In this document: positions 1 to 11,577 of the stretch, piece after piece
Layout: each line of letters starts with the position of its first letter
Numbering within the stretch: the stretch's first letter is position 1
Assembly (NCBI RefSeq): GCF_009601015.1
Contig: NZ_WITJ01000002.1
Coordinates: forward strand, 1-64,000
DNA: 64,000 bases
Reading direction: 5' to 3'
DNA from: Lactococcus hircilactis
Lineage (GTDB): Bacteria > Bacillota > Bacilli > Lactobacillales > Streptococcaceae
Made by a program: the position numbers and the translations under genes
The notes under the pieces: model-generated
What the model saw: the letters and a program-made list of their open reading frames with translations, nothing else
What the model was told of the DNA's origin: nothing
Database searches by the model: none

Positions 1-106
1 TCGATTGTCAAGGATTTTATATGATCGAACTGACTTTTTTTCGCCCTCGTTCGGTTTCCCGAACAAGCAACTATATTAGTATACCAAACCTTTTCTTTCT
101 TGTCAA
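1..106 (-). promoter_or_regulatory. Strong leftward promoter, probably of an rRNA/tRNA operon outside the window
   Basis: On the minus strand a consensus -35 TTGACA (101-106) is followed after 17 bp by TATACT (78-83). The leader contains a GTTCGG/CCGAAC hairpin near 49-65. A second TTGACA (6-11) would be the -35 of a downstream promoter whose -10 lies beyond position 1. Tandem strong promoters with a structured leader are typical of lactococcal rRNA operons. The operon itself is not in the window, so the rRNA assignment is inference; the P1 promoter is seen directly. Confidence 0.6.
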
Positions 107-182
107 TTCTTAGCTACATCTTTTTTGTGTTTTTTTGCAATCTTTTATTTTTTGGTAGGTTGTGGTGTTAGTTTTGGGGATA

Positions 183-207
183 AAAAAAGAATAACATTGT
201 TATTCTT
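183..207 (-). terminator. Rho-independent terminator after the CBS-domain protein
   Basis: AAGAATAA / TTATTCTT inverted repeat with a five-base loop, followed in the leftward direction by a run of seven T. It overlaps the stop codon of the gene ending at 200. Confidence 0.7.
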
Positions 208-1540
208 CAGGTTTAGTTTCTGTGGGTTCATCAAACTCTACACGCAGTTTGACAATTCGTTTGCCATTCGTTTCAAGACTGATTAGGGTAAAATGATCAT
301 CAAAATTGTCAATTCTAAGACTTTGCTTTTCGCCACGATTAGGGATACTTCCAGTAGTAGAGACGAAATATCCTGCAATTGTATCTACATCTGCGTTTTC
401 AAGGTGAGTGCTAAATTCTTCGTTAAAGTCGTTGATTGTCATTTTTCCTTGAACAATATACATCCGTTCATTGAGTTGATAGACTTCTTTTTCTGCAATA
501 TCTGATTCATCTTCGATCTCTCCAACGATTTCCTCCAACATATCTTCGAGCGTCACGATACCAACAACTCCTCCATATTCATCAAGAAGAATCGCCATTT
601 GATTATGTGTCCTTCGCAGTTCGAGGATCAAATCATCTACTTTTATTGTTTCAGGAACAAAAAGTGCTTCTTGGAGCATTTCTTTGATATTGATGTCATC
701 AAAGCCATTTGAAAAACCATATTTTAATAATTTTTTTGTATGAAGTACACCTAAAACATGATCTTTATCATCTTCATATACGGGCACTCTGGAATACGCT
801 TCGTTTAATATTTTTTCTATGTTTTCTTTAGAATCATCGTTAATATCAATCATGAACGCATCTGTCCGCGGCACCATAATCTCGCGCGCTAACAAGCCAT
901 CAAGGCTGAAAATCCCAGCTAACATGCCACGTTCTTCAGCATCGAGCGCTGTTTCGTCAGTACTGACAAGATACTCAAAATCATCTCGCGTCATGTTTTC
1001 GTCACTGGCATCAAATTTTACGGGCAAGATTTTAACCAAGCCATTAATCGAAATGGTTAATAGCCAGATGAACGGGCGAAGGATGATTCCAACGGCTTGT
1101 AGCGGGCGGACAAATTTGAGCGCTACTTGTTCTTTAAGGGTTTGTGCAATGCGTTTTGGGAGAAGTTCACCAAAAACGATCGTAAAGAATGTCAAAATTA
1201 GTAAAATGGCAAATTTAGCGATGCTGTATGCTGCGGGTGTTGTCCCGATCATGGGCTGAAGTGCCGCGGTCAAACTGTCGGCTAAGCTTGCTCCTGCAAA
1301 GATATTTAAGAAAGTAATTCCAACTTGAATGGTTGAGAGAAACCGCGTCGGGTCATCAATCACTTTCAGTAAGTTCAGATACTGCGCATCTCCTTCACTT
1401 GCGCGCTGTTCAACACGGGAGTGATTCAATGAGACGAGTGCCATTTCACTTGCTGAAAAAAAGGCATTGAGGGCGGTAAGAAAAATTAATAATACAATCT
1501 GCAAGAGGATTTCAAAACTCTCGGGATCCGGGTTTGGCAT
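200..1540 (-). CDS. CNNM/CorC-HlyC family membrane protein with CBS pair
   Basis: 446 aa, the usual family length. The N-terminal half (about residues 10-170) has four hydrophobic segments and the SASEMAL motif typical of the CNNM (DUF21) transmembrane domain. A CBS-domain pair follows (about 218-340, starting at REIMVPRTDAF) and then a C-terminal CorC_HlyC domain (about 355-435). Relatives are annotated as hemolysin-like or magnesium/cobalt efflux proteins; Mg2+ homeostasis is the best-supported role, and the CBS pair probably senses nucleotides. The start has AGGAG seven bases upstream. It appears monocistronic, with a terminator at the stop. One GTCAGTACTGAC palindrome lies inside the coding sequence at 956-967. 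The family call is secure; the transported ion is inferred. Confidence 0.88.
   Translation of the reverse strand: MPNPDPESFEILLQIVLLIFLTALNAFFSASEMALVSLNHSRVEQRASEGDAQYLNLLKVIDDPTRFLSTIQVGITFLNIFAGASLADSLTAALQPMIGTTPAAYSIAKFAILLILTFFTIVFGELLPKRIAQTLKEQVALKFVRPLQAVGIILRPFIWLLTISINGLVKILPVKFDASDENMTRDDFEYLVSTDETALDAEERGMLAGIFSLDGLLAREIMVPRTDAFMIDINDDSKENIEKILNEAYSRVPVYEDDKDHVLGVLHTKKLLKYGFSNGFDDINIKEMLQEALFVPETIKVDDLILELRRTHNQMAILLDEYGGVVGIVTLEDMLEEIVGEIEDESDIAEKEVYQLNERMYIVQGKMTINDFNEEFSTHLENADVDTIAGYFVSTTGSIPNRGEKQSLRIDNFDDHFTLISLETNGKRIVKLRVEFDEPTETKPEE
956..967. repeat. Dispersed palindrome, exact core, inside a coding region
   Basis: GTCAGTACTGAC, read as codons for VSTD within the CBS protein. 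One of ten exact copies in the window. Confidence 0.85.
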
Positions 1541-1607
1541 TTTTGCTCCTAGTTTTTTACTTTTTTGAAGGTCGATATTTTTTTGGAAAGACGTTCAATA
1601 GTGTCTA

Positions 1608-2735
1608 TTATAACATATTTCCGTCAATTATTTTACTTTTTTTCTGTTTTTGGTGGTTGCGATAGAGTCCGTTGATGAATTTGACGATTTCTTTCACTAA
1701 TGAATACGTGGGTACTGCAATAATCATTCCTAAAATTCCATAAAGACTTCCTGAAATAAGCATAAGTACCATTACAGTGACTGGATGGACTTTGATGGCA
1801 CTCCCAATAATTTTTGGATAGACCACATTTCCATCAATTTGTTGCAAAATCAAAACGTAAGCTGTTGCAATGACCGCAGTCCAAGGGCGATCAAACACAA
1901 CGGTAAAAATCATCGGCAAAACGCCAATATAAGGTCCTGCATAAGGAATGAGATTTGTGAATCCTGCAAATAAAGCAAACAAGAAGGCATAAGGAATTCC
2001 TAAAATCGTATATCCAATGAAGACGACAACAAAAACAAGAAGTGCATCCAATGCAACACCACTGATGTACCGTGAAATGGTGTTGTTCATCGTTTCAAGT
2101 AGATCAAAAATATTTAATTTATCTTCAATCAAAACATGAGATTTTAAAAATGGAATAATTTTTTGTCCGTCTTTAATCATATAATAAAGTAAAATAGGAA
2201 CTAATATCATGACCGTAGCAATGCTTGAAATCACACCTACAATACCACCAATGCTAATGGTGATATTATTAAGTAAACTGTGAAGCACATCGACATAAGA
2301 AATATTGATCTTGTTGAGTAAGCCATTGATGTCGATTTGTTTTGCCAGCTGACTAAATCGTGGGCTTTTTGCGAGAGATTCCACCCAATCTCTGACGTGT
2401 GGATAAAGATTTCCAGTTGCATTAATCAAATCTGTCAATTGATTAATGATATTTGGAATGATGGTTGCAAAAATCAAATACATGCCACCAAGTAAAACAA
2501 GAATGACAAGAAGTGCACTAATACTCCGTTTGACTTTAAATTTCTTTTCTAAATATTCAACCACAGGATTGAAAATGTAATAAAGAAACCCTGCGATGAT
2601 AAATGGAATAAAAAGGAGGGCAAGAATCACGCGGATCGGCTGAAAAATAAAGCCAATTTTGGTAAGTAAAAAGATGAGGAGCGCAACGGCTAAAATTTCG
2701 ATGGTCCAAAAAAATAATTTACTGGTTTTAAACAT
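1608..2735 (-). CDS. AI-2E/PerM family membrane transporter
   Basis: 375 aa polytopic membrane protein with about seven to eight hydrophobic segments. The large soluble loop (about residues 105-150) between the early and late helices is typical of the AI-2E/PerM (YdbI/YrrI) family. The late part contains FALFAGFTNLIPYAGPYIG, a conserved family block. Some members export AI-2 or ions, but most are uncharacterised, so no substrate is claimed. The start at 2735 follows AAGGAAATT. Neighbours are on the same strand (CBS protein downstream) but about 70 bp apart, and no functional link is evident. Confidence 0.85.
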   Translation of the reverse strand: MFKTSKLFFWTIEILAVALLIFLLTKIGFIFQPIRVILALLFIPFIIAGFLYYIFNPVVEYLEKKFKVKRSISALLVILVLLGGMYLIFATIIPNIINQLTDLINATGNLYPHVRDWVESLAKSPRFSQLAKQIDINGLLNKINISYVDVLHSLLNNITISIGGIVGVISSIATVMILVPILLYYMIKDGQKIIPFLKSHVLIEDKLNIFDLLETMNNTISRYISGVALDALLVFVVVFIGYTILGIPYAFLFALFAGFTNLIPYAGPYIGVLPMIFTVVFDRPWTAVIATAYVLILQQIDGNVVYPKIIGSAIKVHPVTVMVLMLISGSLYGILGMIIAVPTYSLVKEIVKFINGLYRNHQKQKKSKIIDGNML

Positions 2736-2764
2736 AATTTCCTTTTTCTTTTTGTTCTGGAATG

Positions 2765-2784
2765 TTTTGTCAGTACTGACAAAA
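2765..2784. repeat. Dispersed palindrome, 20 bp perfect, intergenic
   Basis: TTTTGTCAGTACTGACAAAA lies between the divergent AI-2E-type gene and the GNAT gene. With its flanking T and A runs it could also fold as a short hairpin in RNA. Confidence 0.85.
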
Positions 2785-2880
2785 ATTAATTTTTGTGTTA
2801 ATCTTTATTATAATAAATAAAAGCTCATTTCGCAAACGGGTGGGCTGCGTTTTAAATGAATCATCTCAAAAGAGGAAATT

Positions 2881-3321
2881 ATGGGAATAAAAATCACACG
2901 TGATACGCTATCAGAGGCTTATTTTGATGCGCTAAAAATTCGAAATGCTGTTTTTGTAAAAGAACAAGGAGTGCCTTATGCGTTGGAAGTTGGAAATGCG
3001 ATTCAAGAGGCTTTGGCAATTCATTTTATTTTTTATAAGCATCACGAAGCACTAGGTACTGTGCGGCTTTTGCCTGATGATGCGCACAACAGTGCAACGA
3101 TTCAAAGAATGGCTGTCATTAAATCTGCACGAAATCAGCATATTGCAACGGCACTCATGGAGGAACTCCTTAATTTTGCGGCGCAACAGCACTTTGAAAC
3201 ACTTGTATTGCATGCGCAACTCACTGCACATGAATTTTATGAGCGTTTTGATTTTCGTGATGAAGGTGAAAGCTTTGAAGAGGCTGGAATAGCACACATT
3301 ACGATGACGCGCACGCTATAA
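2881..3321 (+). CDS. GNAT family N-acetyltransferase
   Basis: 146 aa single-domain GNAT fold. The N-terminal RNAVFVKEQGVP block is characteristic of the ElaA/YjcF branch. GTVRLL (strand beta4) and QRMAVIKSARNQHIATALM cover the acetyl-CoA binding region, where the usual RxxGxG/A loop is relaxed to ARNQHIATA. The C-terminal FYERFDF helix-strand is standard for the fold. AGAGGAAATT precedes the ATG. The acceptor substrate cannot be read from sequence. The gene is flanked on both sides by dispersed palindromes (2765-2784 and 3322-3380). Confidence 0.85.
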   Translation: MGIKITRDTLSEAYFDALKIRNAVFVKEQGVPYALEVGNAIQEALAIHFIFYKHHEALGTVRLLPDDAHNSATIQRMAVIKSARNQHIATALMEELLNFAAQQHFETLVLHAQLTAHEFYERFDFRDEGESFEEAGIAHITMTRTL

Positions 3322-3380
3322 ATTTCTGTCAGTACTGACAGAAATCGAAATAACGGATTTCATCGGCTGTCAGTACTGAC
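3322..3380. repeat. Pair of dispersed palindromes 41 bp apart
   Basis: A 24-bp perfect palindrome (3322-3345; core GTCAGTACTGAC at 3328-3339) and a second exact core (3369-3380). Start-to-start spacing is exactly 41 bp. The 24-bp form is identical to the one at 22828-22851. Confidence 0.9.
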
Positions 3381-3406
3381 AAAAAGCAAGCTAAGCTTGC
3401 TTTTTT
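3381..3406. terminator. Bidirectional terminator between convergent genes
   Basis: AAAAAGCAAGC / GCTTGCTTTTTT stem with a three-base loop, between the rightward GNAT gene and the leftward uracil-DNA-glycosylase-like gene. It has A and T runs on opposite sides and overlaps the stop codon of the latter. Confidence 0.8.
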
Positions 3407-3981
3407 AATCTTTCACTTACTTTTTCTTTCAAAACTGGTAGCACTTCTGGTTCAAACCAAGGATTTTTGGCCAACCAAATATTATTTCTAGGAGAAGGAT
3501 GAACAAGGGGAAAATAGAGCGGAAGATAGTGCTGAAAATTTTTGACGACAGCTGTTGATTTTTGTGAAGTATCTAAGTGAAGATAATATTTCTGTGCATA
3601 CTGTCCAATGAGCACAATCAGGTCTAACTGAGGCATTTTCTCAAATAACATTGGATGCCATTTTTGCGCAAATCCCTTTCTTGGAGGTAAGTCGCCTGAT
3701 TTTCCCTTTCCTGGAAAGTAGAAATCCATGGGGACAATCGCAATTCTGTCAGAGTGATAAAACGTTTCACGATCAATTCCCATCCATGCTCTAAGGCGAT
3801 CGCCAGAAGAATCATCCCAGTATTGATGCTTTTCTTGCGCGATTCTTCCTGGTGCTTGTCCGATCAAGCAAATTCTTGCGTTTTCATGCACAAAGTACAG
3901 CGGATCAATCCCTTGTGCGGTGAAGGTTTTATTTTGTTCATCTGCTTTGATGGCTTGAAAAATCTGCTCAAATGTTGTCAT
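3391..3981 (-). CDS. Uracil-DNA glycosylase superfamily protein
   Basis: 196 aa. Motif 1, [11 protein letters not shown] (about residues 39-49), resembles the GQDPG/GEAPG water-activating loop of the UDG superfamily. LVHPSPRN (about 160-167) matches the C-terminal HPSP(L/R) motif 2. It probably removes uracil or a related damaged base from DNA. It is not a canonical Ung (the GQDPYH motif is absent), and UDG families 4-6 or a structural homologue are possible. The start overlaps the end of uvrA by 14 bp, implying translational coupling with an excision-repair gene, which fits a repair role. Confidence 0.8.
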   Translation of the reverse strand: MTTFEQIFQAIKADEQNKTFTAQGIDPLYFVHENARICLIGQAPGRIAQEKHQYWDDSSGDRLRAWMGIDRETFYHSDRIAIVPMDFYFPGKGKSGDLPPRKGFAQKWHPMLFEKMPQLDLIVLIGQYAQKYYLHLDTSQKSTAVVKNFQHYLPLYFPLVHPSPRNNIWLAKNPWFEPEVLPVLKEKVSERLKKQA

Positions 3982-6799
3982 TTAATTTCGCTTTCAAATA
4001 CTGTCCTGTGTAACTTTCAGGGATTTTTGAGACTGCTTCTGGTGTTCCTTGAGCAAGAATTGTCCCACCGCCAACCCCACCTTCTGGTCCCAAATCAATG
4101 AGATAATCAGCGGACTTAATCACGTCGAGATTATGTTCAATCACAACGATTGTATTGCCCTGATCAACCAAACGATCAAGAACCTTTAGTAGCGTCGCAA
4201 TATCTTCTGAGTGCAATCCCGTCGTAGGTTCATCAAGAATATAAAAAGATTTTCCTGTGCTTCTTTTTTGTAGCTCAGAGGCCAATTTCATTCGCTGAGC
4301 TTCGCCGCCAGATAATGTCGTTGCGGGCTGCCCAAGTGTCACATAACCCAATCCAACATCAACAATGGTTTGCAATTTCCGCTCAATTTTTGGAATATGG
4401 CGGAAAAACTCAAGCGCATCTGAAACACGCATATCCAAAATTTCTGAAATGGATTTTCCTTTATAATGCACTTCAAGTGTTTCAGAGTTGTAACGTCTTC
4501 CATGACAAATTTCGCACGGGACATAGACGTCTGGCAAAAAGTGCATTTCAATTTTGATGATTCCATCGCCAGAACACGCTTCACACCGTCCGCCTTTGAC
4601 ATTAAAACTAAAACGTCCTTTTTTATATCCTCTTATCTTGGCTTCGTTAGTTTCAGCAAAAAGTCCACGAATATCATCAAAAACAGAGGTGTAGGTTGCA
4701 GGATTTGAACGCGGTGTCCGTCCAATCGGACTTTGATCAATATCAATCAATCGTTCAATTTCTTTGTAACCACTGATGGATTTGTGTTTTCCTGGCTTGT
4801 CTGAATTCCGATTCAACTTTTGTGCTAAGGACTTCTTCAAAATCGCGTTCACCAATGTTGATTTTCCTGATCCAGAAACCCCTGTCACAGCAGTCATAAT
4901 TCCAAGCGGAAACTCGACATCCAAATTTTTCAAATTATTTTCAGAAGCACCAGTGATTTTGACCATTCGTTTTTGATCAATGGGACGTCGGTTTTTTGGT
5001 ACAGGAATTTTGCGCTTACCAGACAGGTATTGTCCCGTTAAAGACTTTTTGTTTTTCATGACTTGAGTTGGTGTGCCAGATGCAATAATTTCTCCACCCA
5101 AATCTCCCGCACCTGGGCCAACATCAATTAACCAATCTGCCGCTTTCATCGTATCTTCATCATGCTCAACGACAATCAATGTATTTCCCAAATCACGCAT
5201 TTTTTGTAAACTTTCAATCAACCGATCATTGTCTCTTTGATGCAGACCAATCGATGGCTCATCCAAAATGTACAGTACGCCAGATAAATTTGAGCCAATT
5301 TGAGTCGCCAATCGAATCCGTTGAGATTCCCCACCAGACAAGGTTCCTGAAGCTCTTGACAAGGTTAAATAATCCAAACCGACATTTTTTAAAAACGTCA
5401 ATCGATCCTTGATTTCTTTGACAATCGGTTTTGCAATCATTTCACTTTGCTCAGAAAGTGTCAGTGCTGACAAAAATGAAAGCCCATCTCCGATCGCAAG
5501 ATTAGAAATTTCACCAATATGTTTTCCATTAACTTTAACCGAAAGTGCTTGATCATTCAGCCGGTAACCATGACAAGTGGTACACGTCAGCTCTGTCATA
5601 TAAGCTCGAAGTGCCTCGCGTGTATAATCACTGCTGGTTTCATGAAAACGTCGCTCAATATTATTTATCACACCTTGAAACGCCATGTTTTTATCCGAAA
5701 CATTTCCAAAATCACCAACATAGTAAAAATGAAATTGACGATCGCCTGAACCATAAAGAATGATTTGTTTTTCGTCATCAGAAAGTTCCTCCCAAGGAGT
5801 ATCCATATCAATCCCAAAGTCGTCACACATGCACTTAAGCATCGTAGGATAATAATTACTAGAAATCGGATTCCAAGCGGAAATCGCCCCTTGTGACAAT
5901 GTTTTCGTTTCGTCAGGAACGACCAAATCCACATCAACTTCTTGCTTCAGTCCTAAACCATCACAATCTGGACAGGATCCAAATGGTGCATTAAACGAAA
6001 ATAATCGTGGTTCTAACTCTGGAACTGTAAATCCACATACTGGACACGCATAAAATTCACTAAATAAAAGCGGTTTTCCATCCATTTTGTCAATCACAAC
6101 ATAGCCTTCTGACTGATGCAGCGCAGCTTCTACAGAATCAAATAAACGTGATCGTATTCCCTCTTTGACAACAATACGGTCAATGACAATCTCAATCGTG
6201 TGTTTTTTATTCTTATCCAGCACAGGCGCTTCTGTCACATCAAAAACTTCGCCATCCACCCGAACACGAACATATCCTTCTTTTTGGATTCGCTCAAAAA
6301 CCTTCTGATGCTGCCCTTTTTTAGCACGAACAATCGGAGCCAACACTTGTAATTTCGTCCGTTCTGGTAATTCCAAAACTTGATTCACGATTTCTTCTGG
6401 AGATTGAGCTGAAATTTTACCGTGACCGTTGATACAAAAAGGTTCGCCAACACGTGCAAAAAGTAACCTCAAATAATCATTAATTTCTGTCACTGTCCCG
6501 ACCGTTGAACGCGGATTTTTACTGGTCGTTTTTTGATCAATCGAAATTGCAGGAGAAAGTCCATCAATACTATCAACATCCGGTTTGTCCATATTCCCCA
6601 AAAATTGACGCGCATAAGCAGAAAGGGACTCGACATAGCGGCGTTGCCCCTCAGCATATAACGTCTCAAACGCAAGCGACGACTTTCCAGAACCAGAAAC
6701 CCCTGTAACAACAACTAATTTGTCACGTGGAATCGTCACGTCAATATTCTTTAAATTGTGCTCCCGCGCACCGTGAATGATTATCTTATCTTGTGGCAT
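3968..6799 (-). CDS. uvrA: UvrABC excinuclease subunit A
   Basis: 943 aa, full length. It has two ABC ATPase modules: Walker [16 protein letters not shown] near residue 33 and [15 protein letters not shown] near 645. Zinc fingers are built from CPVC...CPDC (about 253-280) and CEAC...CEIC (about 738-765). Signature motifs [12 protein letters not shown] and [12 protein letters not shown] are each followed by ILDEP(S/T). UvrA dimers recognise bulky DNA lesions and load UvrB. AAAGGAAAG precedes the start. The leader contains an exact dispersed palindrome at 6817-6828, whose right edge is 17 bp before the ATG, and another copy with TG at its centre lies inside the gene (5460-5471). The downstream glycosylase gene overlaps its 3' end. 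Confidence 0.97.
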   Translation of the reverse strand: MPQDKIIIHGAREHNLKNIDVTIPRDKLVVVTGVSGSGKSSLAFETLYAEGQRRYVESLSAYARQFLGNMDKPDVDSIDGLSPAISIDQKTTSKNPRSTVGTVTEINDYLRLLFARVGEPFCINGHGKISAQSPEEIVNQVLELPERTKLQVLAPIVRAKKGQHQKVFERIQKEGYVRVRVDGEVFDVTEAPVLDKNKKHTIEIVIDRIVVKEGIRSRLFDSVEAALHQSEGYVVIDKMDGKPLLFSEFYACPVCGFTVPELEPRLFSFNAPFGSCPDCDGLGLKQEVDVDLVVPDETKTLSQGAISAWNPISSNYYPTMLKCMCDDFGIDMDTPWEELSDDEKQIILYGSGDRQFHFYYVGDFGNVSDKNMAFQGVINNIERRFHETSSDYTREALRAYMTELTCTTCHGYRLNDQALSVKVNGKHIGEISNLAIGDGLSFLSALTLSEQSEMIAKPIVKEIKDRLTFLKNVGLDYLTLSRASGTLSGGESQRIRLATQIGSNLSGVLYILDEPSIGLHQRDNDRLIESLQKMRDLGNTLIVVEHDEDTMKAADWLIDVGPGAGDLGGEIIASGTPTQVMKNKKSLTGQYLSGKRKIPVPKNRRPIDQKRMVKITGASENNLKNLDVEFPLGIMTAVTGVSGSGKSTLVNAILKKSLAQKLNRNSDKPGKHKSISGYKEIERLIDIDQSPIGRTPRSNPATYTSVFDDIRGLFAETNEAKIRGYKKGRFSFNVKGGRCEACSGDGIIKIEMHFLPDVYVPCEICHGRRYNSETLEVHYKGKSISEILDMRVSDALEFFRHIPKIERKLQTIVDVGLGYVTLGQPATTLSGGEAQRMKLASELQKRSTGKSFYILDEPTTGLHSEDIATLLKVLDRLVDQGNTIVVIEHNLDVIKSADYLIDLGPEGGVGGGTILAQGTPEAVSKIPESYTGQYLKAKLNDNI
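5460..5471. repeat. Dispersed palindrome variant (centre TG) inside uvrA
   Basis: GTCAGTGCTGAC, encoding part of LSALT in UvrA. Confidence 0.7.
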
Positions 6800-6816
6800 T
6801 TTTGTCTTTCCTTTTT

Positions 6817-6828
6817 GTCAGTACTGAC
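6817..6828. repeat. Dispersed palindrome in the uvrA leader
   Basis: Exact GTCAGTACTGAC between the uvrA promoter and its ribosome-binding site. Confidence 0.85.
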
Positions 6829-6869
6829 AATATCGTTTTTTTCTTTATTTTCAAACTTATATATGCTCT

Positions 6870-6897
6870 ATTATATACTTTTTATCGATTTTTTCAA
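6870..6897 (-). promoter_or_regulatory. uvrA promoter
   Basis: Minus-strand TTGAAA (6892-6897), 16-bp spacer, TATAAT (6870-6875), about 70 nt before the uvrA ATG. No recognisable SOS (DinR/LexA) box was seen around it. Confidence 0.6.
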
Positions 6898-6943
6898 TTT
6901 TTTATTGTTATTATTTAATATATTTCTAAAAAAAGAAAGTTGC

Positions 6944-7585
6944 TCATTTTTTTCTCCTAAAATGAGATTCGATTTCATCTTCGAGCGCAAGTAAATCTTC
7001 TTTGACCTGATCGCCCATCTCATGATTTGAGCGCTCAATCTCTTGGACCGTTTTTCTCGCAAGCGTCCGTGCATCCGTCATAATCGCCCGAAAATCAGCT
7101 GTCTCATCTTTCATGCGCTCATCATAAGTGGTATGAATTTCCTTTGAAAAATCATTAATATCCTGAATTAACGTCTCATGATTCTCTCGAATCCTTGCTT
7201 TTGCACGTTTAAAATATGACTTTCGTTCATCAATAATGAGATTGAGAATCATCATTTGATACGTCAAATCTGCTGTATAGCGATCACGTGAAAGTGTGTT
7301 TTCATTGATGCGGACAACTCTTCGTTGACTGCCCGAATCCGTCGCATCTTCAAAATGAATCTGCTCAAGTCGATCCATATTCAGCTGAATCGTGACACGC
7401 ATGAGAATCTGCGACATGTGCAAATAATCATAAAACCATTTGATAAAATCCTCTTCTTGTTTATCAAGTCGAGCAATGGCGAGAGTATTTTCGTGACGGG
7501 CCTTACCTGCCAAATATTCCGCAAACGCGATGATAGCAGTGACAATAATAGCAATGGATGAAAGAATCGTAAGTGAAGTAATCAT
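6944..7585 (-). CDS. Membrane-anchored coiled-coil protein of unknown function
   Basis: 213 aa. One N-terminal membrane segment (about residues 5-27, ending in IIAFAEYLAG) is followed by a long, highly charged, helical region rich in K, E, R and D (about 30-213) consistent with a coiled coil. No catalytic motif was recognised. I place the start at the ATG at 7585 rather than an upstream in-frame TTG at 7612, because a promoter -10 box lies between the two. It lies between the uvrA and GIY-YIG loci; no functional context can be drawn. Confidence 0.75.
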   Translation of the reverse strand: MITSLTILSSIAIIVTAIIAFAEYLAGKARHENTLAIARLDKQEEDFIKWFYDYLHMSQILMRVTIQLNMDRLEQIHFEDATDSGSQRRVVRINENTLSRDRYTADLTYQMMILNLIIDERKSYFKRAKARIRENHETLIQDINDFSKEIHTTYDERMKDETADFRAIMTDARTLARKTVQEIERSNHEMGDQVKEDLLALEDEIESHFRRKK

Positions 7586-7592
7586 GCTTTCT

Positions 7593-7621
7593 ATTATATC
7601 AAGGAAGTGCAAAAGTGTCCA
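7593..7621 (-). promoter_or_regulatory. Extended -10 promoter predicting a leaderless mRNA
   Basis: Minus strand TTGGAC (about 7617-7622), 18 bp, then TGATATAAT (7593-7601). The -10 ends 7 nt before the ATG at 7585, so transcription should begin at or next to the start codon. No Shine-Dalgarno sequence fits in the gap (AGAAAGC). Confidence 0.6.
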
Positions 7622-7704
7622 AAATCGAGTCTTCTCAAAATTCCAACAGGATTTTTAACCCCTAAAACGGTATAATAAGAACAGAGAAAGTAGAAAGGGA
7701 CGTT

Positions 7705-8004
7705 ATGTCAAAAGATTATTATACTTACGTGCTACGCTGCGCGGATGGAACACTTTATTGTGGCTTTACTGATAACGTCGAAAAAAGACTGGCGACACAT
7801 AACGCTGCCAAGGGTGCAAAGTACACCAAAACCAGGCTCCCTGTCACGCTCGTTTCCACTGTTAAATTTTCTGATAAATCCTCTGCGACCAAATGCGAAT
7901 GGTGGTTCAAGCATAAATTAACGCGTCAAAAAAAACTACAATTGATCCAAGACGACATGATCCGAGAAACCTTTGAAAAATTCCAAGCGCGCAAAACAAA
8001 ATAA
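7705..8004 (+). CDS. GIY-YIG domain protein (YhbQ/YazA-like)
   Basis: 99 aa. The [20 protein letters not shown] segment is the GIY-YIG nuclease core (Y-x-Y-V-L-R-C...L-Y-x-G-x-T). It continues with [14 protein letters not shown] and WWFKH, which match the small stand-alone UPF0213 family. These are presumed structure-specific endonucleases, but their role in Gram-positives is unproven. The ATG follows GAAAGGGAC, and a TATAAT box lies at about 7671-7676. Confidence 0.88.
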   Translation: MSKDYYTYVLRCADGTLYCGFTDNVEKRLATHNAAKGAKYTKTRLPVTLVSTVKFSDKSSATKCEWWFKHKLTRQKKLQLIQDDMIRETFEKFQARKTK

Positions 8005-8008
8005 ATTC

Positions 8009-8037
8009 TTGCTTTTATCTGACAAATTCGATATAAT
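8009..8037 (+). promoter_or_regulatory. tRNA-Cys promoter
   Basis: TTGCTT (8009-8014), 17 bp, TATAAT (8032-8037), directly upstream of the tRNA gene at 8049. Confidence 0.7.
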
Positions 8038-8048
8038 GTAAGAGTTGT

Positions 8049-8119
8049 GGCGGCGTAGTGAAGTGGTAACACATGGCTCTGCAAAAGCTTAATCGTCGGT
8101 TCAAATCCGACCGTCGCCT
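8049..8119 (+). tRNA. tRNA-Cys (anticodon GCA)
   Basis: A 71-nt cloverleaf. The acceptor stem GGCGGCG pairs with CGTCGCC (one G-U). The D-arm carries AAGTGGTAA, the anticodon loop CTGCAAA gives GCA, and the T-arm GTCGG-TTCAAAT-CCGAC is perfect. Discriminator T; CCA is not encoded. It has its own promoter (8009-8037) and terminator (8146-8175), so it is a single-gene unit. Confidence 0.95.
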
Positions 8120-8145
8120 TATTTAATATTTATATAACAATAAAC

Positions 8146-8175
8146 ATCGCTCAACAGAGCGGTTTTTATTTTTTT
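8146..8175 (+). terminator. Terminator of tRNA-Cys
   Basis: CGCTC-AACA-GAGCG stem (8148-8161) followed by a T-rich tract. Confidence 0.8.
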
Positions 8176-8329
8176 TTAAGATTAAAAAAATGATCCAATT
8201 TATCTGTTTTCATTCAAGTTTAAATCAGATAAAAAAACACCCAAATAACATACAAATTTGTTTTTAAGACTCCTTGAGACCTACATTTCACAATCGAGCG
8301 CTGCTCCAATCTTTTGTCACATTTTTCAA
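8176..8329. other. Short intergenic stretch, no gene seen
   Basis: AT-rich. Contains an imperfectly spaced inverted repeat TTTATCTG / CAGATAAA (about 8198-8235) of unknown relevance. No credible ORF or promoter was recognised. Confidence 0.5.
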
Positions 8330-8357
8330 ACAAAAAAGTGAGGAATCCCTCACTTTT

Positions 8358-8359
<2 letters not shown>
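8330..8359. terminator. Terminator of bglA
   Basis: AAAAAAGTGAGG-AATC-CCTCACTTTTTT perfect stem overlapping the bglA stop codon. It can act in both directions. Confidence 0.85.
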
Positions 8360-10460
<2,101 letters not shown>

Positions 10461-10464
<4 letters not shown>

Positions 10465-11564
10465 TTCTTTCTCTTTTCCCAAGTTGTTGCTGATGAGCGA
10501 TGCTCAGCCACCCAGTTTTTCCATGGATTGTTTTGTGCTGCTATCTCTGTCTCCCAAGACAAAACTTCCTCTATCTGACTCAGCTCATCAATAGAAAAGT
10601 CTAGCTTATCAAGCGCTGCAACATTCTCTACAATCTGCGCTGGTCTTGATGCCCCGATCAGAGCAATCGTAACAGGTGAAACCCGCCTTGATGGGTCATC
10701 ACGCAACACCCAAGAAAGCACCAGTTGAGGCAGACTCTGCCCACGTTTTTGAGCAATATCATTCAGAGCAGCTATTTGCTTTAATTTCACCGCGGTCAAA
10801 ACACTCGCATCCATAGATGCCCCAGGTTTTTTAATCCGTGAATCCTCTGGAATCCCCTTCAAATATTTTGTCGAAAGCAGACCTTGAGCAAGTGGTGCAA
10901 AGACAATCGAGCCAATCCCGTTATCTGTCAACACTTCTTGCAGACCGTTTTCAATCCAACGATCAAACATCGAATAATTCGGCTGATGAATGAGGAGCTT
11001 AAAGCCTAGCTCTTTTGCAATGCCGACAGCCTTTTGTGTTTGCGCAGGATTATAGCTAGAAATTCCCACATAGAGTGCACGGCCACTGTCAAGTGCCGTT
11101 TTCAGCGCCCCCATCGTCTCCTCCATTGGCGTCGCAGGATCTGGCCTATGCGAATAGAAAATATCCACATACTTTATACCAAGCCTAGAAAGTGACTGAT
11201 CAAGACTTGACAACAAATATTTTCTGCTGCCCCATGAACCATAAGGACCATCCCACATTTTATAACCTGCTTTTGTTGAGATAATCAGCTCATCACGCAG
11301 ATTATTAGAAAAATCTTCCGATAAAATCCGTCCAAAATTAGACTCCGCGCTACCCGGTTTTGGACCATAATTATTCGCCAAATCAAAATGCGTAATGCCT
11401 AAATCAATGGCCGTATGAATCATCGCACGCGCATTTTCAAAATCATCGACCGAGCCAAAATTGTGCCAAAGTCCTAGCGAAATCGCAGGCAGCAACAAGC
11501 CTGACTTTCCGACTCTGTGATAAATCATTTTATCATAACGTTGTGCATTAGGTGTATAAGTCAT
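10461..11564 (-). CDS. Aldo/keto reductase, YghZ-like
   Basis: 367 aa (AKR family, (beta/alpha)8 barrel). The N-terminal MIYHRVGKSGLLLPAISLGL and LWHNFG segments match the YghZ (L-glyceraldehyde 3-phosphate reductase) branch. The catalytic tetrad is visible: Asp and Tyr in FDLANNYGP, Lys in STKAGYK, His in YSHRPDP. NADPH-dependent aldehyde reduction is expected. It is positioned between the cellobiose permease gene and bglA together with a phosphatase, so a role in sugar-aldehyde or methylglyoxal detoxification during growth on the PTS substrate is plausible but unproven. Confidence 0.87.
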
Positions 11565-11577
11565 TTTTTCTCCCTAT

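Noticed and set aside
2765-2784. Dispersed palindromes as ordinary rho-independent terminators
   Set aside because: Many copies are inside genes or in leaders, the stem core is only 6-7 bp and several lack a T tract, so termination cannot be the common function.
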